A stretch of 64,000 nt of DNA from Pseudisothecium myosuroides (taxonomy: Eukaryota; Streptophyta; Bryopsida; Hypnales; Lembophyllaceae). This document shows, in pieces, positions 46,269-57,764 of the stretch. The notes under the pieces were generated by a model. That model saw nothing but the letters and a program-made list of their open reading frames with translations, ran no database searches and was not told where the DNA came from. How positions within the stretch are numbered: the stretch's first letter is position 1; each line of letters begins with the position of its first letter. The translations under genes were made by a program, and so were the position numbers. Location of the stretch: NCBI GenBank assembly GCA_951799445.1, contig OX637289.1, forward strand, positions 9,329,321 through 9,393,320, given 5' to 3'.

Positions 46269-47201
46269 CCCCTAAAGGACCGAGGCCTTTTTTCTGCCAA
46301 AAAACACTGAAAACTGCCATTTCTATAGCAAAGAGTAAAAAAATTTGAAAAATGTTTTTTTTCCACATCCAACCGTAGGATCTTACACCTAACTAGTATA
46401 AGAATGTGTGGAATTTTTTTTAGAATTTTTGACCGCACAGATTGCAAGATATTTGCATTTAAAGTGAAAAAAACAAGTTTTTCAGCACATTGCGGGACTA
46501 GATTTTTTGACTTTAAACATTTTTAACTTAAAATTTTTGCACTACAGAGTTTTAAGCTTTTATTTTTATAGTGGAGAATTGAGTTGAGAGTCTAGAAAAA
46601 AAATAATATTAAAAAAAAACTTAATTATCATTCTTAAAAAAATTGTTAAATAGATGTAGGTACAAGATAGAAGGAAAATCTAAAACATTCATATATTTTA
46701 GATGGAATTAAAATGCACTAATCCCAATGGTGAGATTGTTCTAACAAGTAAATCAGACCATCCAAAAAAAAAAAAATTTGAAAAACTTGAAAAATTGCAT
46801 TCAGAAATGAATCCCAAAGTTATTTTTTTCAAGAAGATGCTTTAACTGCCCGAAAAACAAGAATGTCCATAACTTTCTCATAACATATCCAAATGAAATG
46901 AATCAAAGCTTTCCGGAAAGCCAAAAATATAATCTATGAGAAAAAAAATATTAAAAAAAAAAATTCAAATTTTTGTCCATTTTTTTTTGCTGCCCGAGCT
47001 GCCCCTTGTCCCCTGTTTTGAGCTTATATGGTCATAACTTTTTTTCCCGGGCACCGATTGTGAAAAAAATTATATTCCCTTGAAGCTAATCAGTTTTTCT
47101 ACCTCCAAAAAAAGTTTCAAAAAATCAGGAGAAAATTTCAGCCCGTAGGTACCTGCCCGAAAACGCATTTGTCCCCCGTAGGGACAATGGTCCTTTAGGG
47201 G
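46269..47201 (+). mobile_element. TTAA-type element, B subfamily (K)
   Basis: This 933-bp element is flanked by TTAA at 46265-46268 and 47202-47205. The ends are CCCCTAAAGGACCGAGGCC and TGGTCCTTTAGGGG. It keeps ACCGTAGGATCTTACAC, GACCGCACAGATTGCAAG, TCCATAACTTTCTCAT, CCCGGGCACCGATTG and the subterminal GTCCCCCGTAGGGAC. It is very similar to 11559-12482, so these two are probably among the younger copies. Confidence 0.85.
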
Positions 47202-47309
47202 TTAAAACACATAGCGCAATCTGTTTGTTATTAGAGATTTTCTCCAAAAGTTAAGTAGCCCCCCCCAAATATGGACAATCAAATAAAAATGTGAACAAGC
47301 AATTGTTTA

Positions 47310-47870
47310 GGATTTTGAAATCCTAGCCACTATTTTTTTTAGGATTTTGAAACTCTAGTCGCCACTTTTTTAGGGTCTTGAAATCCTAGCTGCCGTTTTT
47401 TTAGCCTCTTCTTCCTTGTTTTTTGTTGCCTCTTAACTCTTACTTTTTATTGTTTTTTATTTGTTGCTTCAAGATTATTACTTTTTGTTCTTTTTTAGTT
47501 ATTGCCTCTTGTTGCATCTTAATTCTTTCTTCTAGTTGCATCTTAGCATTTGTTTCTTGTTCCATCTTAACTTTTGTGATTTGTTGCTTCTTGACTTATG
47601 CTTCTTGTTCCATCTTTTTTTTGTTTCTTGTTGTATCTTAAGTCTTGCTTCTTGTTGCTTTTAGTTCTTGCTTTTGTTTCTTCTTGTTGCATCTTAACTC
47701 TTGTTTTTTTTTGTTTATTAAGTCTTGTTTTTTGTTGCTCTTTGTTTATGCTTCTTGTTTCCTTGTATCGCATTTTAACTATTATTTCTTGTTTTTTTGT
47801 TGCCTCTTAGTTGTTGTTTCTTGTTATTTCTTATTTCATTTTAATTTTTGCTTGTTATTACCTCTTAGCA
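47310..47870. repeat. Degenerate tandem repeats, T-rich
   Basis: First come three units of TAGGATTTTGAAATCCTAGC type (47333-47405). Then come many degenerate units of about 25-30 bp, such as TTCTTGTTGCATCTTAACTC, to about 47870. Long Cys/Leu/Phe-rich frames here are artefacts of the repeat. Confidence 0.8.
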
Positions 47871-48428
47871 CTTGCCGTCTTTTGTCTATGATTCTTTCCA
47901 ACACTGTTGTTGTTCTTTTTACCCTAAACTTGTGCTACATATTTTGTGTTATCATAAACTTTTGAAACTTGAGCTTTATTAATTCATTCACTAAAAATTA
48001 ACCTTCCATTTCTTTCATTATATACGTAGGCACCGAATATTGGAACAAAGTCGATGGAGTCTACTTGCAATTCAATAAAGCCATATTCATATTATTGTAA
48101 GGAATTTAGGCCTTACAGGCGCATGCAAATATATATTTACAAAGTGATTTATTGTGATATGTTTTGTATTAAGTAGATGTCATTGAAGAGAGTCACATTT
48201 TTTCTCGCATTCTTCTTTTTCAATTTAATTGTCTCTTGTACATCTCTAAGATCATATGTACTTGCTTTTAACTGCATAAAGTCTTTTATTCAGCTACTAA
48301 ATCATTTTGATGCTCGACTGCAATGTGGCCTATCTATTTAAAATATATGAAAAATGTGATTGTAGTTTATGAGTGAAGTTACTTTAGACCTTAGTCATTC
48401 TAATCATAAACCGCACATACAAATTTAA

Positions 48429-49156
48429 GGGTGATTGCAAGAAACACTTAACCTTTTTTTTGTCCCCTTGGCCTTGGACAGGTGGTTTTTTGCTCATAAC
48501 TTTTGCATCGTTTGTCCATCTTCTATGAAACTCCTAATGAAGGTACATGTGGTAGTTGCAGATGTTGAGTAATTTTTTGGGTTTTTAAAAAAAAATTTTA
48601 CTATTTTTAAACTGCCCCCGATTGGATGTCTACCTTGGCCATTTTGAAGGTTTTTAGTACTATTTTTCACCCAAAAATCCGAATTTGAAGCTCAAAATTG
48701 GTATACTAGGACTTCTACTAAAGTTACACAAGCTAACCAAAGATTTTCTAAAAATAGTTAATTTTCCATCTTCCACATGTGCTCAAAGTGCACTCCCTTT
48801 GCGCAAGTGTAGAGAACACAATTTTATTTTTCCAATAGTGAAAATTGGTGAAAAGGAGTATCTATAAGTTAGAAAAAATGATTTTTTTTTTTAGAATTTT
48901 TAGAATTTTTAGACTATTTTTTAAGAATTAAATTCCAAACTGTCTATTTTCTTGCATTTTTCAACCCTTCTTTGACCGTGCATAACTCTTAGAGATAAAT
49001 TTTTTTAGGTCTGAATTTTTGCACATATCATTTTTTTAATGCATTACAAATTATCCATATTTTGTTTTATTTAAAAAAAATTTATTCCAAAATCCACAAA
49101 CAGGAGTGAAATGGCCGTTTTGAAGGAAAATCGGCAGTTGTTTCTTGCAACTACCC
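48429..49156 (+). mobile_element. TTAA-flanked element, GGGTGATTGC family (N)
   Basis: This 728-bp element is flanked by TTAA at 48425-48428 and 49157-49160. The TIRs are GGGTGATTGCAAGAAACA and its near complement TGTTTCTTGCAACTACCC. The termini differ from the CCCCTAAAGG group, so this is a separate family with the same target preference. A truncated copy lies at 38092, and a right-end relic (GGCAATTGTTTCTTGCAAGG) near 56956. Confidence 0.7.
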
Positions 49157-49199
49157 TTAAGAAATGTAATCCTCAATCATTTGGAATATCACTTGCTTG

Positions 49200-49760
49200 A
49201 GTCATATTTCAAAATATATACTAGTCAAAGTATGACTAGCTATAGTCACATAATGCTCATAGTCATACCAAAATGTGACTACGCAAATTCCAAAACATGA
49301 TTGCATTCAGTCATAAAATTACCAATGACATTCACGGAAATTGCCATGTCAACCAAAAATATGACTCACAAGAGTCATTTTCCACATCAGTTGAAAATAT
49401 GACTCACAAGAGTTGTCTTCCACATTAGCAAAAAATATGATTGCACAAAGTCATATGCCATGTCAGTCAAAATTTAGCTCATTGTTGTTATATTCCACGT
49501 CAACTGAAAATATGATTACAAAGAGTCACATGCCTCGTAGGCTTTTTTTGCTTTACCTAGGCAGGTTAAGGGAAAGTCAAGTTTCCAAAGGTAGTCAACG
49601 CACATGCCATGTTGATAAAAATATGATTAATTATATTTTCCAATAATCATGTTTATAAATATGACTCATGTTCAAAACTACTAGTTGATAATTATTGGAC
49701 CCAGTCGTATTGCACATCATCTACAGTGATTCTTGTGTGAATCATATTTTGAGATTTTGC
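49200..49760. repeat. Degenerate repeats with TATGACTCACAAGAGTCAT
   Basis: Units of roughly 50-55 bp alternate an AAATATGA core with CAAGAGTCAT and a CCACATCAG/CCATGTCAG spacer. At least five are recognisable in 49330-49530, with looser copies around them. The core is itself a partial palindrome. They may be subterminal repeats of the CACTA-like element. Confidence 0.6.
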
Positions 49761-50016
49761 AACTCACTATGGTCATATATTGCAGTCCTAAACACCTATT
49801 TTTGTTGTAGTGCTACTTTCCGTTCTGGAGCAATTTTGCTTATTGTTTGGAGTCTTGAAGTTTGTCTTGAAGGACGCGGGTTTTTTTTTGTCTTGCCTAA
49901 TTTTATTTATGTCTTAAATTTTAGCTTGCTAACATTCATGGCGTTTTCTTGATTTTCTTTGGAAACTTGTTCATTATGTTGAACTAAGGTTCCATTTTGC
50001 ACTAGCTCCATGTGCA

Positions 50017-50264
50017 ATGGTGCTAGTATGTGAGCCCAAGAATACGAGTTTGTGAGCATTGAGCCTACAATATAGGTACCTATAATATAGATACCCCACA
50101 CTATAGAAGGTGTATGTATCATAAACACCTATAATATAGGTATTTGTAACATATATATACTATAATCATAGACGGTTTCTATACTATATATACCTATAAC
50201 ATAGGTGTGTAGTATTCTAGGCTCATAGGCTCACACTCCTATGCTCACATAATAGCACCCCTTG
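50017..50264. mobile_element. Small MITE, GGTGCTAGTATGTGAGC ends
   Basis: GGTGCTAGTATGTGAGC at the left pairs with GCTCACATAATAGCACC at the right, with a second paired block around GAGCCTA. The interior is a run of CCTATAATATAGGTA-type self-complementary units. It is about 248 bp. The flanks AGCTCCATGTGCAA and TGCTCCTTGTGCAA are similar direct repeats. Confidence 0.6.
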
Positions 50265-50915
50265 CTCCTTGTGCAAGATTTCCTAGTTTTTGGAAAGAAT
50301 CCCTCTAGAGCCTTGACTTGCAAATATGTGGTCCAAAGTTTGTGGGTTTTGGTGCATTATTGGTATGTTGTGTTTCCACTAACGGCAAAGCTTTGATTTT
50401 GCACTTACTTGCTTATTTTCTTTGGCTAAGAATTTGTTTTGTGTAGCAAAGCTTTGGCTTTGCTACTTTGTTTGTGTCTTAATATTGATTTTGATCTCAA
50501 TCCCTTTGGCTAACCATTTTCTATAGTGAAGCTATCTCTCTATACGTATTTGTCAAAGTCCTAGAATAATCTAATTTCATTCACTTATAATTATTTTAAA
50601 TGGCAAAGCTTTGAGCTTGGCCTACGTATTTCTTAATATTGCTCCAAAAATCATTGGTTCATTTTATTTTTACTTTTATTAAAAAAAAAAAAATTCACTA
50701 AAAAAATTAGAAAAAAGAGAACAATTGGCTTGAGCCCAAAATTTGGTCACAATAAAGTCAGATGTGCTAAAAGTGAAGTCAGACAGGCTGGAAAAAAGGG
50801 TTGGTAGGCAGATAGAAAAGTTGTTGGATACTAGGGAGGTAGCTAGATAGTTCGAGTATGTATTTTAGATTAGTCATGCCATGCCATGTTGTTTGGTTGA
50901 AAATAACCACATTCA
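50265..50915. other. Intergenic DNA
   Basis: AGCAAAGCTTTG-type words recur at 50387, 50445 and 50607. No gene was supported. Confidence 0.35.
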
Positions 50916-51180
50916 AGGGCTATATAAGGGTCGTGTCTAAAGAACTCCAACGAGCCTCTTGCGTGGGCAGGTTTTGGGAGCGAGCAGCTCCCCGTTGAAG
51001 GCGCCTCTTTGGCCCCTCCCAAACCAGGCTTCTCCCTTGCCACCCAAACCAAGCCCACCCGAACCAAGCCTCGCTCCCAGATCCGGTTACTTAGGATTTC
51101 AGTTGACGTCAACGTCGAGCTCTTCGACACTTCCTGTTGTGCGTTCCTTCAACCCAAGCTGCAACACGCTTGGTGAGTGT
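50916..51180 (+). promoter_or_regulatory. Possible promoter and leader exon
   Basis: A TATA-box-like TATATAAGG at 50921-50929 is followed by an isolated GC-rich stretch of about 200 bp. That stretch ends in CACGCTTGGTGAGTGTG, which resembles a 5' splice donor at about 51172. No coding exon could be tied to it, so it may equally be the promoter end of an old LTR. Confidence 0.25.
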
Positions 51181-51399
51181 GTTCCTTCCCATCTGTGTGT
51201 GTTTTATTTGTTCTTGTTGCACTGAAGTTGTCGTGGGGGATGTGTGTGCGTGTTTTACATTTTCTTGTTGCACTGAGGTTGTATGTCACAATTTCAACGC
51301 TCTGAATGGCGCCAATATAACAAAATTGTTGCCTGCTGCTAAGATTGAAGTGAAGATTTGTGTTGGAAACCTGGAGTGTATGAGTTAAAAAATGTTTTT

Positions 51400-54090
51400 T
51401 CTTGAGAGGTTAGTTAGCGCATGGACTTCATATTTTGGTCATAATCATTACATTGCTTGTTCCAGACACAGCATAGTCATTCACAAGGGCAGTGAGACGG
51501 GATTTATCTATTCTCCTGTTTGATAGCAGGGGAATTCATCTGAATCTGTTGTGTGATTAATTACAAGGGAAAAAATTGCAAACCCCCTAGAGAATCAATC
51601 CCTTCACTCGAGATTGTCAATTTCATAAAATTGTCTGTATTCCATGACATTTTTGACATTTCCATTAGCTTGAATAAGATAGATATGCAAATTTTGTATG
51701 GCTACATCCTAAGCTAAAAACTCCACAGCACTTGATTGAACGGGCATAATTGCACACCTCAAAAACCAGCCCAATGAAGAAAATGTGAGAACTAAAAGTG
51801 ATTACAAAAATGCATTATAAATATTTCAAAAGATGAGAACATGTGTACCAAAGTAACTTCCTTTGACACTACAATATTCTGGCTCCATCAAATTATTAAA
51901 TTCTTCTACACTAGCTACTATATATATTTCTCTACATTGTAGCAGATCAAGCAATTCAAGGGAAGGAATCGGATGTAACTAAAGCACCAATTACTTCACA
52001 GTGTCAAGAGACACTGAGCTTGTAATCGAGCTAGCTAGCTTTGGAACCTTGCTATTTCAATAGCCAGGACATCTGTAAGCACCAAAAAATGATAAACAGA
52101 GCCGCCGCATGAGGAATATTTTCTACAAGTTGGTCAATCGATTTGCACTGGGAGGTAATCCTTCGCAATAAACACAATGAACACTGTAACTAGCACTTGA
52201 CCAGACCGAGATCCCTTCCACTGCACAGCCGCCTGTGAGCGCTTATTTACCCACCCTTGGTAAATATGTGAGCACAACCAGGCTCTAAGTGTTTTAGTGT
52301 TTAATTTTTGTCCTACGGGAGCCTAACGTAAATCCATTGTGCCTTCCAAGCAATGGATCTTTTTTCTAAGTTCCTAACTTCCACAATGTACACAAAAACC
52401 AAAGAAATCCAACATGGAAATTTCTACTCTAACTTCTTTAATCAAAAGAGGTCATGGTGGTTTCGAATTTGAACTAGTTATAGTCAAAATTTAACAACCG
52501 TAAGTGATAAAACATTTCATGCCATTTCTAAAAACATAAAATTCAACTCTACCCCCCTTCTCCTAATAAAAGTTATGGGCGGATGAAGTTTAGCCCTTCC
52601 GGGGCTATTTAGACTTCATCCATGATGTAGGACGTGCTTCCTAATTCAATTATCCTTGAAAATTGAACCCTAAATTTAGATGGTTAGGACATGACTAAAT
52701 CCTAAGTTTTGACTTGGATGAACTATTTTAGGTTGACTTCATCCGTTCCTTGACCCAAACTTCATCCTTGAATATCTCCTAGAGTTTTTGGTCTTTCTTG
52801 AAGTTTGACCCACTTTAGGGTTACTTAAGGGTTGTACTATGAATTACTAATACTGACTTCTTCCTTTGATCAAGTTAAAACATCCTAGCTCTTCCTATCC
52901 TTGTTCTTTGAAGTTTGGATTGAATTTTGGACAGTCACTATTTTAGAATTTTTAGAGTTGTTCCTTTTAGAGGCTAGCATAATATTTCCAAAATGGTATC
53001 TTACTTGGAAATCCACCTATTTTATCAAAAGTTGTTGATGGATGAAGTTTGACCGCTAATCGGTGTTTAGAACTTCATCCGTTGATTACTCCTAACCCTA
53101 ATTTGATAATTAACTTTTAATTTCACTTTTGAGACCTGGGTTATTTCTAGTTGATATTTCCTAATTTACTTTGTCTTGTTTATCTTCTAATTACTTTTCA
53201 TCCAAATTAGGTCCTAAACTTCATCCCTCCATATCTCACTCGTTTTAGCTCCAAATCATAAGTGTGAGATGGGTTTGGAAATCTCTAACTAGACTCTACA
53301 ACACCACTTCCCTGGTCCTTGAAATGTTCCTATTCTAGACACTCTGAATTGACTTGAGAGTTCGGTCCTACTTTTAAATGTCTATTTTTGAGAAATTGAA
53401 ATAGAGGGGTTGAAGTTAGTAACTTACCTCGGAGTTGGTGTCATTGTTTAGGTAATCGTATACCCCTTCAAACTCCCCGTCATTTGCCATGTTTCGGAAT
53501 TGTTTGGTAATTTTGCCCACGGCTTAAAGAAGGAGTTTTAGTACAAGGTTTGCCAATTTCTTGGATTTTCTTTTTCTTTTCTTTTTCTTCTAATCTCTCT
53601 TTCTCTTCTAACACTATTCTAATTCAATTATTTATACCTCAAAGGGTTGACTAGTCTTGAATTAAAATAATTGAAATCAACTCCCAACTAATAGTTGACT
53701 CTTCAATTCCTTGGTCAATTATTATTCTATCCAAATTTTGATGGTTCTAATTGTTCTTCCTAGATTTCCACCTAATCCTATCTTTTCCTAAATCCTCTTC
53801 AAACTCCTAAATTGTCACTTCATCTCTCTCCATTTCCAAAGTGGTTTTGAAAGTTCCAAGTGTTATACTTCTTATGGTTTTTGAGCCTCTTTTTGCAATG
53901 GAAACGTTGCAAATTGAGATTCTTTGGACTCCTACCTTCTCGACTTCTCTCCTCCTAATCCTTCTTCTAATTTCTTTCTATTTTCCTAGACTCCTAACAT
54001 TTCTACTTCCTAAAATACAAGATGAAGGTGTGATGGGTTTTTGATCATGATTCAAAATTTGGCCAAAGCAAAGCCTCTAAATTGGCCGTG
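51400..54090. other. Intergenic DNA, no gene supported
   Basis: GGATGAAGTTTAGCCC and GGATGAAGTTTGACCGC recur near 52580 and 53038 together with ACTTCATCC words, which hints at an old dispersed repeat. No coding frame stands out. Confidence 0.35.
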
Positions 54091-54604
54091 AGATTTTTGC
54101 AACCAAGTTTTTTGTTTAGCCTAGCTCACACATAGTTTCAGTTCAGCCCAATATAGCCTCAGTTCAGCCCAGTAACAGCCTCAGTTCAGCCTCAATCAGC
54201 CTTAGTAACAACCTCAATTCAGCTGTGGCCGCGCCATGTGGCGAGGTGCGGTTGGTTCGACCCCGCGTAGCAACCCCGGCTTGTGCTGCTCCGCCAGGCT
54301 CGCTGCTCTTTCCGAACAGGCCCTTGCCGAATAGGCCCTTGGTTTTTTCTGATTTTTTTGGATATTTTGATCTTTTAAGAATAATAACAAAACAAAAACT
54401 ACAACACTTAAACTAAAAAAAAGGAAAGGCTGCCTCTCCTAAGGTCGGACTCAAAGTTTTCTTGGCTTTCTCGGCAATAATCAATATGTCCTTTTTGGAT
54501 ACTAAACTTGATGGTCCAAAATAGTGTTTTAGACACTAAACTTGGTGATAAGGGGGAAAACGGAGATTTTTACTAGCACTTAATGGTCTTAGATTCTTTC
54601 TTCT

Positions 54605-54829
54605 AACAAAGCAAAGTCAAAGCTCCGCCGTATTTTAGAAAATCTCCCAAATTTCTAGACAATTTGAACAAAGCAAAGTCAAAGCTTCGCTGTATTTTAG
54701 AAAATCTCCAAAACTTCTCGACAATTCGAACAAAACAAAGTCAAAGCTTCGCCGTATTTTAGAAAATCTCCCAAACTTCTAAACAATTTGAACAAAGCAA
54801 AGTCAAAGCTCCGCCATATTTAGAGAACT
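54605..54829. repeat. 62-bp tandem repeat, 3.6 copies
   Basis: Copies begin at 54605, 54667, 54729 and 54791 with AACAAAGCAAAGTCAAAGCT and are about 90% alike. Confidence 0.95.
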
Positions 54830-55228
54830 TACTAACATCAAGGGTTCAAAACAACAAAGGAGGATTGTTAATACAATTCTACAAGGGCTAAGATAAGCAC
54901 AAAACTAACACGAAGAAAGCGTGGATGACTGGTAGAAGCTAATAACGCGAACACAAGTTAGTCAAGATGGATTAGATTACAACTTTCTCAAAGAAGACAC
55001 TAGAGGGCCCTCCTAAGCGGCATCGCCAAGGTACGGAGGGGGGTACACTCTAGAATTAGTAGAAACAACGAGAATCAACAATAATTTCGCAACGAGACTT
55101 TAAACAAGGCAATGAGAGAAGACTTTGGAAGGACCCCAATGTCCTTCAAAGGGAGCTCCCAAAACATCAACAATGGAGCTAAAATGCTCCGAAAAACACA
55201 CAATTTTGGCAAAATGGCCTAAATGACC

Positions 55229-55290
55229 AAAATCCAACTAAATGGACAAAATCCAACTAAATGGACAAAATCCAACTAAATGGACCCAAA
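55229..55290. repeat. 20-bp tandem repeat, 3 copies
   Basis: Three head-to-tail copies of AATCCAACTAAATGGACAAA, the last one diverging. Confidence 0.9.
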
Positions 55291-56390
55291 TGTGCAAAGT
55301 AAGCCAAAATATGGATACAAAGGGGTGTTTGTGAGAGGAAAATGAGCCCCCTTATATACATTTTCAAGGGTGCTCACCCCCCTCTTTTCCTAAGCCGTAA
55401 TCTTATCAACTAAGATTTTCATCCTAATCTTTAATTTTTGACTTTTTACGCTGGTCCAAACCTCTAACTTTTGGAGATTAATTCTAAATTGAAAACCGAT
55501 TGCGCCGATAGCTTCAGAAGGCCATTTTTAGTCTTCACAAATCCCCCTCCCTTTAACCAAACTCCAAAAAACACAACATAACCTACCGCTAACTGAACAC
55601 CAAAACGGGGTAAAAACCCAAATCTTGGAGGTTGACTTTTCTGAGAAAAGTAACTAGCCTAGATTTTTTAGTAGGTATGGGGGAGTAAGAAAAGACCTAG
55701 CTTTGACCTCATTCCGATTTCGTATGCTCCCGGTACGCAAGTCAATTCCACCGTAAACTTCAATTTCGCCAATTTCAGGGGAATCTCGCCAGTTCGGGCA
55801 CTTCTGGCTATCGGAATGTCTTGAAACTTGGTGGGGCATCTTATTAGCATAAAATAAGCTAATATAATTTTTAGTGAGATTTTACCGCAACCTGGGTAAT
55901 TTCTAGGAATTTTCCATCGTAGGTTTTGGCGGTTGACCGTCCAGAAGGGCATCTTTTGCAAGTCAGAAAATTCCGAAACTTTTTATGGAACCTCTCATGG
56001 AATTCCACAAAGGATGTGCAAGCTCATATTTTTACTTTGCACAAAGGTTTGAGGAGAATCAAATTCTGTCTTCTCCTTTTAATTCTCGCAATTATAGAGA
56101 ATCTTTCACATACAAGGGAATCTTGGCAAGCCAATTTCGCCATTGAGTCCCAAATGTGATTTCCACCCTAAAACATCGTACTCCACCCATAGATTCCTCT
56201 TACGAGTCCATCTTGAGTTTGTAACTCATGTAGGCTAACAATTGGAGTTTCCGCTATTTCTTCGATGCTATAGGGAAAGTGAAACCTATCTCTGAAAATG
56301 GACTTAGGACCTCAACGGTATTCCCTCGGACCAATTTTAGCCATAAGATGTCACATGTACCGTAGGTTTGGGCTGTTTGGGCCGATTAGC

Positions 56391-57760
56391 CCTTAATTCT
56401 ACTATTTACCGATATTTCCACGTTTTAACCTATGTCCATTATATATTTCCATTATATGGCTATAAATTTCAAATAAAAAATAATATTAAAACTTAGTAGT
56501 AAACTTAAAACAAAGAAGTATATTCCTAGACGAACTTCTCTTTGAAAGTTATCATGTAGAAGATAAGTGCATGGAAATTGTAAAGAAAATAGATGCTTAG
56601 GTATTTTTATTGTTGGAAAATTGTAAGAAACTCTTCTAACTTAAAGGAGGTCCAAGTCAACTAATTACACCTCCTTTTATCCATGTGTTAACACAAAGAA
56701 AGTTCCCTTTGGAAATTTTACTATTTTTTTGGTAATATCTTTGCCAATATGTATAATCCTAATACATGACTTCAAATCTCATATTTTAGCTATAAATTCT
56801 CTTTTTGGACTTATAATCCTACTTTGGGGCTTAAAATCATAACATGTTGAAGATCCCACAACATAGAAAAATAGATAATTAGAAGTTGATTATAGGTAAC
56901 AAACTAATTTTAGAAACTATAAAAGAATATAACTATAGTGAGGGATACAAAAAAGGGCAATTGTTTCTTGCAAGGATCCGGCTTAATTATTATAGATCCC
57001 ACGTACTCTTAGTTGAAACTTAAATTGCAAATCTTTTTCTTTTGTATCAAAGGTTGTAATGTAACCAAGTCCACACCGGAAAAAAAAATGCAATTATGCA
57101 AAGAATGTAGAGTCAAAACCCTTGGAAATTACACCATCTATTGCCTTGTTTCTACTTGACAATGGGACACCCTTGAAATCACTCCATCTATTGAATAAGA
57201 CCAAATAAGGCATTGTTTTGTTAGGTTTATGAAATATTGTTGACGCCTTAAGTATCATAAAATAAAGAGCCCCCTTGAAATTGATTTGATGCATCATTCC
57301 GTTTGCACCCTAATCTTCTTGTCAAAAGGCAACTTGTAGAAATATCAATGACAACAATAAAAACTTAAAAATCAATATAAACTAGAGGTGAAAAGTCACA
57401 AAGAATAAATTGAAGAAATCCAAAACACAATGTGAAAAAGCAAAAATAACTACTATTGCCTACGTGGATTGAATGACGAGGTACAATCCGCAACCAAAGA
57501 AATAAAAATGCAACACTTGAACACCACATAAGAAGCATTTAGTTTTTAAATCTAGAAACTTTGTAAATTTTGCATATAAATATGCTACTTTATTAAAATA
57601 TGTGCTCACCAACAAATTTGTGTATTTTCCACAAATTGTAAAAGTGGCACAAATGCACATGAAAATAGATATACAACCATACAACCAAGTTGTCTTTGTC
57701 ATAGCCTCAAACTACATACAAATGAATAAGTGCCCGGACAGACATTGGTTGTAATAGTGA
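56391..57760. other. Intergenic DNA downstream of phytocyanin gene
   Basis: It contains the 3' side of the minus-strand phytocyanin gene and an isolated right-end relic of the GGGTGATTGC family near 56956. No other gene was seen. Confidence 0.4.
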
Positions 57761-57764
57761 CATA

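Larger units (their letters stand above)
46166..49812. mobile_element. Possible CACTA-like element with two nested elements
   Basis: The left end CACTACAAAAAAGGGGTGTTT pairs with the right end read inward CACTACAACAAAAATAGGTG. Subterminal TATGA-containing motifs occur near both ends, dense at 49200-49760. Subtracting the nested elements at 46269 and 48429 leaves about 2 kb. Against this, the three bases outside each end (TTC and CTA) do not match, so the two ends may belong to different copies. No transposase is seen. Confidence 0.35.
54100..56390 (-). mobile_element. LTR-retrotransposon-like unit, decayed
   Basis: On the minus strand the order is: 56390-55680 (shared with 44290-45010, LTR U3-like), a TATA box at 55360-55351 (TGTATATAAG), a leader-like stretch, 20-bp repeats at 55229-55290, 62-bp repeats at 54605-54829, and a CAGCCTCAGTTCAGCC-type repeat near 54140-54210. 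No gag or pol frame and no second LTR were found. The interpretation as LTR plus leader is an inference from promoter position and repetition. Confidence 0.4.

Noticed and set aside
47423..47965. Long Cys/Leu/Phe-rich frames resembling membrane proteins
   Set aside because: The DNA is a degenerate T-rich tandem repeat (TTCTTGTTGCATC units), and the hydrophobicity is a by-product of the base composition.
49200..49530. Regularly spaced repeats, considered as a CRISPR-like array
   Set aside because: This is plant nuclear DNA, and the units are degenerate with variable spacing and related spacers. They fit transposon subterminal repeats.
54245..54275. tRNA T-arm-like GGTTCGACCCCGCG
   Set aside because: The arms do not form the 5-bp stem with a 7-nt loop, and no acceptor, D or anticodon arms are present nearby.
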